From: a bacterium
GTDB lineage: Bacteria > CAIWAD01
Direction: 5' to 3'
Assembly (NCBI GenBank): GCA_030429345.1
Contig: JAUIFJ010000018.1
Location: 1-64,000, forward strand
Length of the DNA: 64,000 bases
Part shown: positions 19,198 through 28,176 of the stretch, in pieces
Layout of the letters: each line of letters starts with the position of its first letter
How positions within the stretch are numbered: the stretch's first letter is position 1
Position numbers and translations under genes: made by a program
Notes under the pieces: model-generated
What the model saw: only the letters and a program-made list of their open reading frames with translations
Told to the model about the DNA's origin: nothing
Database searches by the model: none

Positions 19198-19731
19198 ATG
19201 AAGTCGTTCACGCTAATACTAACTACTGCACTGCTTCTAGTTTCGAATGTATTTGGGCAGTCTGTTGTACCTGATGTGGTAAGAATTGATGGAAGCTTCC
19301 GCACTTTTGAGTACCCATTTCATGTCGTGCACTCTGGAGGTTTTGTATACATCTATCAGCTTCAGGGCAATGATGTTTGGGATAACAATGTCCGTGTCTA
19401 CATAACCTCCGAACAAGAAATCTTGGATGCAGCTAACAGCGAAACGGCTGATGCTACAGATCTTCCGCGGATGGTCCAATTGAAGCCCGCATATCCCAAC
19501 CCCTTCAACCCCTCCACCAGCATCGAGTTCTCCCTAGCCGAAACCGACCATGTCCAGCTGACCGTCCACAACATGCTGGGTCAGCAAGTCAAGGTCATCC
19601 AGGATGGCCTGATGCAGGCCGGCGAACACACGGTGAACTTCGACGGGCAGGGACTGGCCAGCGGGGTATACACATACACGCTTCAAGTGGGGAGCTATGT
19701 GGAGACGAAGAAGTTTTCGCTGGTGAAATAG
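19198..19731 (+). CDS. Small secreted protein with T9SS/Por-type C-terminal sorting tail
   Basis: MKSFTLILTTALLLVSNVFG signal; YPNPFNPSTSIEFSLAETDHVQLTVHNMLGQQV...GLASGVYTYTLQVG...KKFSLVK. Confidence 0.75.
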   Translation: MKSFTLILTTALLLVSNVFGQSVVPDVVRIDGSFRTFEYPFHVVHSGGFVYIYQLQGNDVWDNNVRVYITSEQEILDAANSETADATDLPRMVQLKPAYPNPFNPSTSIEFSLAETDHVQLTVHNMLGQQVKVIQDGLMQAGEHTVNFDGQGLASGVYTYTLQVGSYVETKKFSLVK

Positions 19732-19742
19732 GAGGTCCTGAA

Positions 19743-20120
19743 ATGCTCTGGGACATTGAAAAAGACAAAGAAATCACAAATCAACCTCACCCAGACACCT
19801 GGCGCCACACAAAGAAGTTATCCAGTTCCGAGTTCGATGGCATAGTCGAAGAGATCAATCGCCTGATCGACGGGGCCAAAAGCAATGAAGTAGCAACCGC
19901 TGGATGGCTTCCTGGCAATGACTGGTCAGACACCCCTTTCCAGTGCATCTATACCAAAGCGGCTGATTCCGACTATGACACTTCTGCGAAGCTGTTCGGA
20001 TTATTCGTCTGGCACACATTACAGAAGCGCCAGGGTGAGTACTGGGCCTTTGGAAGGTACAGCGTCGGGGAACGCGAAATCAGAAGCATGACCTACTTCC
20101 GAGTTTACCCGGACAACTAG
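19743..20120 (+). CDS. Hypothetical protein
   Basis: 125-aa ORF shortly after the sorting-tail gene. Confidence 0.5.
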   Translation: MLWDIEKDKEITNQPHPDTWRHTKKLSSSEFDGIVEEINRLIDGAKSNEVATAGWLPGNDWSDTPFQCIYTKAADSDYDTSAKLFGLFVWHTLQKRQGEYWAFGRYSVGEREIRSMTYFRVYPDN

Positions 20121-20578
20121 GTCGAAATGAGAAAGGCCCCACCGATTCGGCAGGGCCCCACTCGCGAGCAAGTTGTGCAAGGATGCTTGGAGTTCGTAGA
20201 CGGGGCTTCCTCAGTGGATGGAAACCCCTGGCTGAGTGTGCCCTAAACCAGTGAAGGAGAAGGATTAGGCATCTGGCTCAACCGGCACCAGACTATCCCC
20301 TGGCAAGCCCGGCACCGGAAGGAAGGTGGCGTTCGATCCTCCCCAAGGCAATTGAAAATTCTGTTTGGTCGATTCGTATCTAGATTCTCACACGCCCGTT
20401 CGTTTAATTAGTCGCGATCGTTCATTTCAGCTCCAAGCAGAAAGGGACTTATGCTGATCCCAGTACTAAAATGCTCTCGTTCCGTACAAATCAAGCTATT
20501 CACAACCATGATTGACAGTCCTCTTTATCCCATTGATTGCCCAAGCAACAGCCATGTAGGGTTGTAGTAGACACAGCT

Positions 20579-21673
20579 ATGAAGAAGCTTTCTCCAATTC
20601 AAAAGCAAAGATGTCTTCGCCATGCAAGAAACTCTCTGAAGAGAAGACTCCACTCTGCAATACTTCTGAAGCGAAAACGAAGAAAACTACAATTCAAATC
20701 GAAAGCAGTTCGAAAACACTATAGAGAGGAAATTGAGCCGTATAAGTCTTACAAGAGAATCCCTGCACCCGCTGTTTTTTCGCTAATTGAAAATCCCAAC
20801 AAGGTTGTTGATTTTATTGCAGATATTCAGGACTGTCTTTCTAAAAGAAAGTCAGTTTATATTGTTCTCGAGAATGTTGAGAAGATTTCTTTAGACTCAA
20901 TTACTATTCTACTATCCGTTATGCGAAAGTTTGAGTATAAGCTGATTCGATTTACTGGTGACATGCCAAAAAATCAAACTGTGAGAGATTTTATTCTTGA
21001 ATCAGACTTCTTTGAGCACTTATATAGAATCGGACGATCAAAGGAATCCGATACTTACAAGTATAAAGGTGGGAGTAAGATACATACTCATGCATCTAAA
21101 ATTGTGGATGGTGAGCTTGCAAGCAAAGTTATTGAGGACGCATCACAAACTGTATGGGGTGAAACAAAGCGCTGCCAGGGGGTCTATAGAACACTAATTG
21201 AGCTAATGCTAAACACTAATAATCATGCTGATAGTAGTGTAAAAGGCGAAAAACACTGGTGGCTATCTGTCTATCATAATACGGCAGAATCCAAAGTTTG
21301 CTTTGCATTCGTAGACTATGGTGTTGGAGTTTTTACAAGCTTAAATGAGAAGCGCGAAGGCAGCAAATTCTTTGGAATTGTTTCATCACTTCGGCGGTTG
21401 TTTCAAGCTAAGTCGAATGCAAAACTAATGGAACTCATTCTCAATGGCACTATGCATAAAACCGCAACAGGTAAACCACATAGGGGAAAAGGTCTGCCTG
21501 GAATTGGAAAGGCGCTTGAAAGGTTGCAGATAAGCAATTTAAACATTATAACAAACGATGTTCATGCACATGTCGATGGACAGGTGTATGCTACGCTAGG
21601 CAGTTCATTTTCAGGCACTTTCATCTACTGGGAACTTGATAGCGAGAAGAAGTGTTGCCATGTCCAAAGTTAA
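20579..21673 (+). CDS. GHKL (HSP90-like) ATPase with basic N-terminus and STAS-like middle region
   Basis: N-box ELMLNTNNHAD, G1 FAFVDYGVGVF, G2 HRGKGLPGIGKAL; N-terminal VYIVLENVEKISLDSITILLSVM is STAS-like; very basic first 60 aa. Confidence 0.75.
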   Translation: MKKLSPIQKQRCLRHARNSLKRRLHSAILLKRKRRKLQFKSKAVRKHYREEIEPYKSYKRIPAPAVFSLIENPNKVVDFIADIQDCLSKRKSVYIVLENVEKISLDSITILLSVMRKFEYKLIRFTGDMPKNQTVRDFILESDFFEHLYRIGRSKESDTYKYKGGSKIHTHASKIVDGELASKVIEDASQTVWGETKRCQGVYRTLIELMLNTNNHADSSVKGEKHWWLSVYHNTAESKVCFAFVDYGVGVFTSLNEKREGSKFFGIVSSLRRLFQAKSNAKLMELILNGTMHKTATGKPHRGKGLPGIGKALERLQISNLNIITNDVHAHVDGQVYATLGSSFSGTFIYWELDSEKKCCHVQS

Positions 21674-22007
21674 GTATTCCATAGCTCAAGGATTCTCCCG
21701 ACACCCTGGTCCGCGTCAGATCATTGAAGGTGCAAATTCGGGTGAGCTTTTTCGGACAAAAGTTTTTCGTGATCTGGTACGCAAAGCAATTCAAGAAGAA
21801 TCGACTATTGTATTGGACCTGGATGGCACAGCAGGTTATGGTACCTCGTTTCTTGAAGAATGCTTTGGAGGACTTATTCGGGAGGACGGAATCCCCTATG
21901 AGGCTTTGGTGAATCGATTTGAGTTTATCTCAAATGAAGAGCCTTATCTTATTAATGACATCTTGGCTTATCTAAAAGATGCACATGAGGAGGCGCAGGA
22001 CAATTAG
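21660..22007 (+). CDS. STAS-like domain protein (DUF4325-type)
   Basis: FSRHPGPRQIIEGANSGELFRTKVFRDLVRKAI...IVLDLDGTAGYGTSFLEECFGGLIRE; overlaps the upstream gene by 14 bp. Confidence 0.75.
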   Translation: MSKVKYSIAQGFSRHPGPRQIIEGANSGELFRTKVFRDLVRKAIQEESTIVLDLDGTAGYGTSFLEECFGGLIREDGIPYEALVNRFEFISNEEPYLINDILAYLKDAHEEAQDN

Positions 22008-22593
22008 GTCCTTTAGACTTACGCATATACTCGCTTTTATCGTTGGATCCCTATTCGGATTTCTACTAGCACTACTGCCTTTCGAGTTCAAAAAGGAAGT
22101 AGACCCAATAGCATTAATTTCAACGGTATTAACTTGTACTATCGCCCTCTATATTGCAGGAATTCTCAACAATAGGCTGACGAGCCAACAGAGTGTAAAG
22201 AACCTGGCAGTTGAACAGATTTCCAGTGTTCGCAAGTTCGCAACAGAGTTAAAAAGTATATGTGCTGCAAACAATCTCTTATATACTAATGCAGCAGCCT
22301 ATTCAAAGGAATTGTTTACGCGATATCAGGATCTATACATCCTCTTGAATTTATGCAGCTTTAATAGTCACAACGACATTTGTGAACAAATGCGTATCAC
22401 AATCCGCGATACACGGGATATTTTAACTAGCATACCAAAGAAGACAAACACTGCTCCTTCTTCAGCAGGTAACACATATGTTGAGGAGGATGTCATACGC
22501 TATAGCTCGAGTGCGATTATCGAGATAGAGAGTGAAATTGAAAAGATAAATAGTCTACTTGTCAGATTGCAGCTGGCTGTCATTAATGAGTGA
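21979..22593 (+). CDS. 2TM membrane protein, third gene of the GHKL/STAS-like operon
   Basis: LTHILAFIVGSLFGFLLALLPF and ALISTVLTCTIALYIAGIL, then a long helical region; overlaps the upstream gene by 29 bp. Confidence 0.65.
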   Translation: MHMRRRRTIRSFRLTHILAFIVGSLFGFLLALLPFEFKKEVDPIALISTVLTCTIALYIAGILNNRLTSQQSVKNLAVEQISSVRKFATELKSICAANNLLYTNAAAYSKELFTRYQDLYILLNLCSFNSHNDICEQMRITIRDTRDILTSIPKKTNTAPSSAGNTYVEEDVIRYSSSAIIEIESEIEKINSLLVRLQLAVINE

Positions 22594-22693
22594 TAACACA
22601 CTTTCATTCTGGAAATCTGCTAGTGCAAAATTTTGAATTCTGGCCTAAGCTACGAACTTCCGCATCTGATGACGTCAATAAAATGCAACCCGA

Positions 22694-23848
22694 CTATTTC
22701 TGTGCATCATTGTGAATCAATAGAATCGCCTTCTCCAGACTCTGCCGTACGGGATCCAGGGCCATCCGCGCATAGACCTCGGTGGCCGCCCGATTCCCAT
22801 GACCAAGGGTCTTCTGAATCACTTCCAGCGGGGCGCCCGTGTCCAACTGGTAGCTGGCCAGGCTGCGGCGCAGGTCGTGGATCCGAAGGTTCTCCAGCCC
22901 GGCGCGCTTGAGGATTCGACGCCAGCCGCTCTCCGGCTGCTCCAAATGACCAGAAGGTGCCTTGCCTGGGAAGACCCAGGGGCCTTCCTGATCTGCCCGC
23001 CGCTTGTGCAGGATCTCCTGCGCAGCCTGCGGCAGCACAACCTGCAGCTCCACCCCAGACTTAGCCTCCCCGTGCGGAATGGTCCAGACACCGGTTTGCA
23101 TGTCCAGCTGATCCCACCGCATGGACAGCACATTGGCCTTTCGGGCCCCTGTGTAGAGGGACAACAGGACATAGTCCCGGATCCCGTCACTGGGCTCGGC
23201 CAGCACGGCCTGGAAGAACTGGGGAAGCTCTTCCGGTTTCAACCGTCGGGTCCTGCTGGGCTCGGCATAGAAGCGAATGCTGGCCGCAGGGTTGGGAATG
23301 TCCAGCTCGTGCTCGCGGATGGCATGGTTGATCGCCGCCCGAAGGGTTCCTAGGACGCGGTTCGCAATGAAGTGGCCGCCGGATCGCCCAATCTCGGTAT
23401 GCAGTGCACTGACATCCCGTCTGCGCAGTTCCTGCAGCGTCTTTGACCCAGCCCAGTCTTGAAGGTGCTTCTCCCACTGCCAAGTATAGTCCGTCACTGT
23501 CCTTGGCCTGCGGTGCTCACGAACATATCCCATGAACTCTTCAAACAGCACTGAGATTCGAAGACCGCGGCTCTTCGGCCGCCTGGCCGCCACTGGATCC
23601 TTGCCAGATCGGAAGTCCACAAGCACATCGGATGCAATCTGCCGAGCCCTGGCCAGAGGGATCTCATCCACAGATCCAATCCGCACATACCGCGCTCGTC
23701 CATCATGGTGCTTGATCACATAGAACGACTTCTGACCAGACTTGGTGACAATGCACGCCAATGCCCGGACTTGGTCATCGTAGACGACCAGGCGCGGCTT
23801 CTCAGTCTCAAGCTGCTGGATGTAACGCTGCGACAATCTGACTCGCAT
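22694..23848 (-). CDS. int: Tyrosine recombinase/integrase
   Basis: YTGARKANVLSMRW, HDLRRSLASYQ, LGHGNRAATEVYARM (R...HxxR...Y). Confidence 0.92.
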   Translation of the reverse strand: MRVRLSQRYIQQLETEKPRLVVYDDQVRALACIVTKSGQKSFYVIKHHDGRARYVRIGSVDEIPLARARQIASDVLVDFRSGKDPVAARRPKSRGLRISVLFEEFMGYVREHRRPRTVTDYTWQWEKHLQDWAGSKTLQELRRRDVSALHTEIGRSGGHFIANRVLGTLRAAINHAIREHELDIPNPAASIRFYAEPSRTRRLKPEELPQFFQAVLAEPSDGIRDYVLLSLYTGARKANVLSMRWDQLDMQTGVWTIPHGEAKSGVELQVVLPQAAQEILHKRRADQEGPWVFPGKAPSGHLEQPESGWRRILKRAGLENLRIHDLRRSLASYQLDTGAPLEVIQKTLGHGNRAATEVYARMALDPVRQSLEKAILLIHNDAQK

Positions 23849-23851
23849 TGG

Positions 23852-23873
23852 CTATCCAATGTCTATCCAATGT
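23852..23873. repeat. Perfect 11-bp tandem repeat CTATCCAATGT x2
   Basis: ctatccaatgtctatccaatgt directly upstream of the int start codon. Confidence 0.85.
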
Positions 23874-24003
23874 TTTTCGTCAATTGTAGGGAATCCAAAT
23901 GTAGTGTTGCAACAGAATACCGAGCACTTAGTGCGCTATTTTTCATGCTCTTATCAATCGAGGGGAATCGACTGGAATTGACTGGAATCGAAGCTTCATC
24001 GAA

Positions 24004-24044
24004 TTTTGGTCCAGACGTTCTAGGTTCGAGTCCTGGCGGGACAA
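24004..24044 (+). other. tRNA-Gln(UUG) 3' half; probable integration (att) site
   Basis: TTTTGGT anticodon loop, CCAGA stem strand, CTAGG-TTCGAGT-CCTGG T-arm, CGGGACA acceptor strand; no matching 5' half upstream. Confidence 0.75.
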
Positions 24045-24181
24045 TCTTTTCGATAAGTATGAAGTATGAAGGATGAAGTGGGTCTCTGGTGGTTTTGACG
24101 GTGTTTCGGGAATCCTTCACTCGGATGCATCACACCCAAACCAACCACCTCCCAACCGGGTCTCACTTCAGCCTTCAACCT

Positions 24182-24322
24182 TCATGATCCCCCAATCGCC
24201 TCCGCCACTCTCATCCCGTCCAGAGCGGCGCTGACGATCCCTGCGGCGAAGCCCGCTCCTTCCCCGCAGGGATAGAGCCCCGGCAGATCCGGGTGCCGCA
24301 GGTCCTTCCCGCGGGGGATGCG
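24182..24322 (-). pseudogene. Duplicated 3' end of the FAD oxidoreductase gene (25573-27120)
   Basis: Reverse-strand translation RIPRGKDLRHPDLPGLYPCGEGAGFAAGIVSAALDGMRVAEAIGGS* matches the tail of the 25573-27120 protein with one substitution; DNA differs at several silent sites. Confidence 0.85.
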
Positions 24323-24476
24323 ATTCCCAAAAGTCTTGCCAATGGCCGAATTCTAGAAAGCCGAACCAAGCATATCGTACATGATGTTTCGATCAATAAG
24401 TGAGAGAAGTTGACGGCTGACCCGAAGCACAAGAGATTCGAACCGTGCCTGATACTTTGTTTTCTCTTTAAATGGA

Positions 24477-25529
24477 CTATTGGGCGATTGACTGTCTGCA
24501 TATCCCACGTAGCCCCAGGTAGTAAGCGAACTCTCCGTCAATGGAGACTCGCCCTATAACGTCGTTGCCAAGGTCGGTGTACTTTAAAAGCGATCCATTG
24601 TCCGTAGCACAAACGTAGATTGATCTCGCGACGCCTGTTACCTGCTCGTCATTCACCAACAATTGCTTGACACCAAAGGCAGAGGTACGCCAGAGCGTGC
24701 TTCCCGTAGTCAGATCTATAGCCCACATGTCTCCACCTCCCGCGCCGTATACTCTTTCATCCCGGACAACGAGCTGAACCTCGCTGACTACTTCATTATT
24801 AACCCATGCTAGTGATCCGCTCAAGTCAATGCAGGTTGCACTAGCACTTGTTGCTACGACGGCATGTCCATTCTGAATTACTGATGAAATGATGTTTGAC
24901 TCAAACATCATCAATTCAACCGGACTCTCTAATTCTGGCGTACACCGAATCACACTGTTTGTGCCACTCTGCTCCTTGGACTCGTGCACTAGTACGACCT
25001 CGCCGTCCGTCTGTACGGACTCGAGTTGGTTTTCAAAGATAATCTCGGCAACAAGAGTGCCAGCCGTGTCAATCTTACTCAGCCTATTTCCGTTCAAAAC
25101 AAAGAAGTCTTCGCCGAATGACGAGTTTATCTTGCCAGTTGCTTGCCCACCAGAAAGCTCTCTACTCCAGATAATCTCTCCACCGTTTGTAAGATCAACT
25201 GCCGCTATTCGAGCTACCCCCGTAACCAGAAAGATTGAACCAATCCTTGTGTGTGCCAATACAAGAGGTCGCAGCCCCAATCCATGGCTGAAGGTAGTCA
25301 GATCACCAGTGCCTTTGTTTACGCACCACAAATTGCCATCGGACAGGAGAAAGCAGGCTGTGAGTTCACCGACAAAGGGCGGCGATAGGTTGGAGATATC
25401 GGGTTCAACTTCGATGCACCAGTCTACTGGATCACGCTCCCCAACATCAGGTTCATCGGATTGACACCCGAAGCTAGCACTGAGAACCGTTGTCACTAGG
25501 CAAAACAATCTTTGAATGTTCAATTGCAT
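24477..25529 (-). CDS. Lipoprotein with PQQ/WD-like beta-propeller appearance
   Basis: Lipobox LSASFGC; repeats such as MWAIDLTTGSTLWRTSAFGVKQL and IAAVDLTNGGEIIWSREL. Confidence 0.65.
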   Translation of the reverse strand: MQLNIQRLFCLVTTVLSASFGCQSDEPDVGERDPVDWCIEVEPDISNLSPPFVGELTACFLLSDGNLWCVNKGTGDLTTFSHGLGLRPLVLAHTRIGSIFLVTGVARIAAVDLTNGGEIIWSRELSGGQATGKINSSFGEDFFVLNGNRLSKIDTAGTLVAEIIFENQLESVQTDGEVVLVHESKEQSGTNSVIRCTPELESPVELMMFESNIISSVIQNGHAVVATSASATCIDLSGSLAWVNNEVVSEVQLVVRDERVYGAGGGDMWAIDLTTGSTLWRTSAFGVKQLLVNDEQVTGVARSIYVCATDNGSLLKYTDLGNDVIGRVSIDGEFAYYLGLRGICRQSIAQ

Positions 25530-25572
25530 CCGTCAGCCCCCCCCATCCGAGTCTCACTTCAACCTTCAACCT

Positions 25573-27120
25573 TCATGATCCCCCAATCGCCTCCGCCACT
25601 CTCATCCCGTCCAGCGCCGCGCTGACAATGCCGCCGGCGAAGCCCGCTCCTTCACCGCAGGGATAGAGCCCCGGCAGATCCGGGTGCCGCAGGTCCTTCC
25701 CGCGGGGGATGCGTACCGGGCTGCTGGTGCGGCTTTCGACTCCGACCAGCACGGCGTCCCTGTTGTCGTACAAGGGATGCTTGCGGCAGAATTCGGCCAG
25801 GCCCTTCTGTAGACGCTCCAGGATGAAGGGCGGCAGCAGTTCGGCCATGTCCACGGAAGCCAGGCCCGGGTGGTAGCTGCAGGCGGGCAGATCCTGTGAT
25901 ACACGGCCGGCCAGGAAGTCCTGCAGCCGCTGGGCCGGAGCGACCTGGGTCTTGCCGCCCAGCTCCCAGGCGCGCTTCTCGATGGCCGCCTGCCAGCGCT
26001 GGCCGATGAAGGGATCCGCGGGATCGCCGGGCAGGTCCTCCGGTTCGACGGCGACGACCATGCCCGAATTGGCGTAGGGAGAGGCGCGACGGGCGAGGCT
26101 CATGCCGTTGACCACCAGCTCGCCGGGGGCGGTTGCCGCAGGCACGATGAAGCCGCCGGGACACATGCAGAAACTGAACACGCCCCGTCCCCGCACGGTC
26201 GTCGCCAGGCTGTAGCTCGCGGCGGGCAGCAGCGGATGAGCGTAATCCTTCCCGTACTGCATGCGGTCGATCGCCTCCTGGGGATGCTCGATGCGCAGGC
26301 CCAGGGCAAAGGCCTTGGCCTCGAGGCGCAGGCCCTCCTGCTTGAGGAAAGCGTGGACATCCCGCGCGCTGTGTCCGGTGGCAAGTACGACACGCTGACC
26401 GGCGAACTCGCGGCCGTCGGCGCAGCGCAGGCCCGCCAGCCGGCCCTTTCCGTCACGCAGCAGGGCTGTCACACGGCTGTCGAAATGAAGCTCTGCGCCG
26501 GCTCGCTCCAGGCCTTCGCGCAGGGCCGTGACCACCCGGGGCAGCCGGTTCGAGCCGATATGCGGATGTGCCTCGACGAGGATCTCCGGCGTCGCGCCGA
26601 AGGACACCAGCCAGTGCAACACGCGCCGGACATCCCCGCGCTTGTGGGCACGCGTATACAACTTGCCGTCCGAATAGGTGCCGGCGCCGCCCTCGCCGAA
26701 GCCGTAGTTGCCGTCCGGGTCGACACGCGCCTCCCGCTGCACGGCGGCAATGTCGCGGCGCCGCTCGCGCACCCGGCGGCCGCGCTCGAAGAGCACCGGC
26801 CGGAATCCGCGCTCCAGGAGTTCCAGGGCCGCGAAATAGCCCGCGGGCCCCGTGCCGACAACCAGGACCCGTTCGGCACCTTCCGGCGCGGGACGGGGGC
26901 GCAGCGGAGCCTCTTGCGCGAAAGCCCCCTCCGCCAGGTGTTCCACGGCAAGCTGCCAGACCGGCGGCCGCGGGCGGCTGTCCAGGGAGCGCCGTCGCAC
27001 ACGCACCTCGCCCAGGGCGCTCTCCGCTACGGCGAGGACCCTTGCCGTCTCACGACGAATGGCTGCCGGGTCCTGCCCCTCCTCGAGGGACAGCCGTATG
27101 CTCAGGATCTCAGGCTGCAA
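25573..27120 (-). CDS. NAD(P)/FAD-dependent oxidoreductase
   Basis: VLVVGTGPAGYFAALELLERGFRPVLFERG (FAD-binding), FGEGGAGTYSDGKLYTR, LYPCGEGAGFAGGIVSAALDG. Confidence 0.85.
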   Translation of the reverse strand: MQPEILSIRLSLEEGQDPAAIRRETARVLAVAESALGEVRVRRRSLDSRPRPPVWQLAVEHLAEGAFAQEAPLRPRPAPEGAERVLVVGTGPAGYFAALELLERGFRPVLFERGRRVRERRRDIAAVQREARVDPDGNYGFGEGGAGTYSDGKLYTRAHKRGDVRRVLHWLVSFGATPEILVEAHPHIGSNRLPRVVTALREGLERAGAELHFDSRVTALLRDGKGRLAGLRCADGREFAGQRVVLATGHSARDVHAFLKQEGLRLEAKAFALGLRIEHPQEAIDRMQYGKDYAHPLLPAASYSLATTVRGRGVFSFCMCPGGFIVPAATAPGELVVNGMSLARRASPYANSGMVVAVEPEDLPGDPADPFIGQRWQAAIEKRAWELGGKTQVAPAQRLQDFLAGRVSQDLPACSYHPGLASVDMAELLPPFILERLQKGLAEFCRKHPLYDNRDAVLVGVESRTSSPVRIPRGKDLRHPDLPGLYPCGEGAGFAGGIVSAALDGMRVAEAIGGS

Positions 27121-27309
27121 GGAGAACCCCTTTCTGCATTCCGTGTGTTCGCAGACAGCAGCGCCTCCTTCGGGAAGCGACGCTCGCCAAACCTGCCCGT
27201 CAGGGTTGGCACGACGGCAAAATAAGACTGTGCTCAGGAGGGTTCATCTTGTGTTTGCCACGTAGCGGTGGAATCTTGTACCGTCGGCTGTCAAAAAACC
27301 GGAATCCAG

Positions 27310-28176
27310 GTGAACAACGAATCCCCGCTGCTACAGGTGGACCAACTCTCCTTTTCCTACGGAGACCTGCGCGCGCTCGAAGGAGTCCGTTTCGAGCTCC
27401 ACCCCGGGGAAGTCCTGGGCCTGTTGGGGCCCAATGGCGCAGGCAAGACCACTCTGGTCCACTGCTGCACGGGGCGCCTCAAGCCCGCCGCCGGCCAGGT
27501 GCGGCACCGTCAGGGCGATCCCGCGAACCCCGCCGTCCGACGATCCATGGGCGTCGCGCCCCAGGGAGGAGCGCTCTATGATGGCTTGAGCGCCCGGGAA
27601 CAGGTGGAGCTCTTTGCCGGCCTGCAAGGCTTGCGCGGGCGGGAAAAGGATGCGGCAGCCCGCGAGGCCCTGGCCTTCGTCGGACTGCAGGAAAAGGCGG
27701 ACAAGCGGGCGGAGACCTTGAGCGGCGGCATGCGGCAGCGACTGAACCTGGCCATGGCCGTCGTGCACAAGCCGCCTCTGCTCTTCCTGGACGAACCCAC
27801 GGTCGGCGTCGACGCCCAGAGCCGCAATGCCCTGCTCGACGGAATCGAGGCTCTGCGCCGCAAGGGGCACGGCATTCTCTACACCACCCACTACATGCCG
27901 GAAGCCGAGCGCCTCTGCGACCGGGTCGGCATCATCGACCGCGGGCGTCTGCTGGAACTGGACAGCGTGCCGGCCCTGCTGGAGGCCCATGGCGGCGATC
28001 CCCTGGTGATCCAGGAGACAGAAGGACGCGAGATCCGCCACAGCAGCGCCGATCCCCTGCTGACCCTCGACGAGCTGCGCCGACAGGGAGCCCAGGGGCG
28101 TTTCAGGGTCGAGTACCCCGGGCTGGAACAGGTCTTCCTGCGCTGCACGGGACATGAAATCCAGGAGGAGGCGTGA
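27310..28176 (+). CDS. ABC transporter ATP-binding protein
   Basis: GLLGPNGAGKTTLVHC, LSGGMRQRLNLAMAVVHKPPLLFLDEPTVGVD; GTG start. Confidence 0.9.
   Translation: MNNESPLLQVDQLSFSYGDLRALEGVRFELHPGEVLGLLGPNGAGKTTLVHCCTGRLKPAAGQVRHRQGDPANPAVRRSMGVAPQGGALYDGLSAREQVELFAGLQGLRGREKDAAAREALAFVGLQEKADKRAETLSGGMRQRLNLAMAVVHKPPLLFLDEPTVGVDAQSRNALLDGIEALRRKGHGILYTTHYMPEAERLCDRVGIIDRGRLLELDSVPALLEAHGGDPLVIQETEGREIRHSSADPLLTLDELRRQGAQGRFRVEYPGLEQVFLRCTGHEIQEEA

Larger units (their letters stand above)
1..24044. mobile_element. Right-hand part of an integrated mobile element (integrative element, phage-like or satellite); left end outside the window
   Basis: Tyrosine integrase at 22694-23848 beside an orphan tRNA-Gln 3' half at about 24004-24044; self-contained replication operon; AT-richer accessory block; no housekeeping genes until after 24044. 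Confidence 0.75.

Noticed and set aside
24004-24044. Complete tRNA gene
   Set aside because: Only the 3' half is present; the upstream sequence does not pair with the acceptor or anticodon stems
1-24044. Complete prophage
   Set aside because: No capsid, terminase, portal or tail genes recognised in the window; the left end is not visible, so phage identity is unproven
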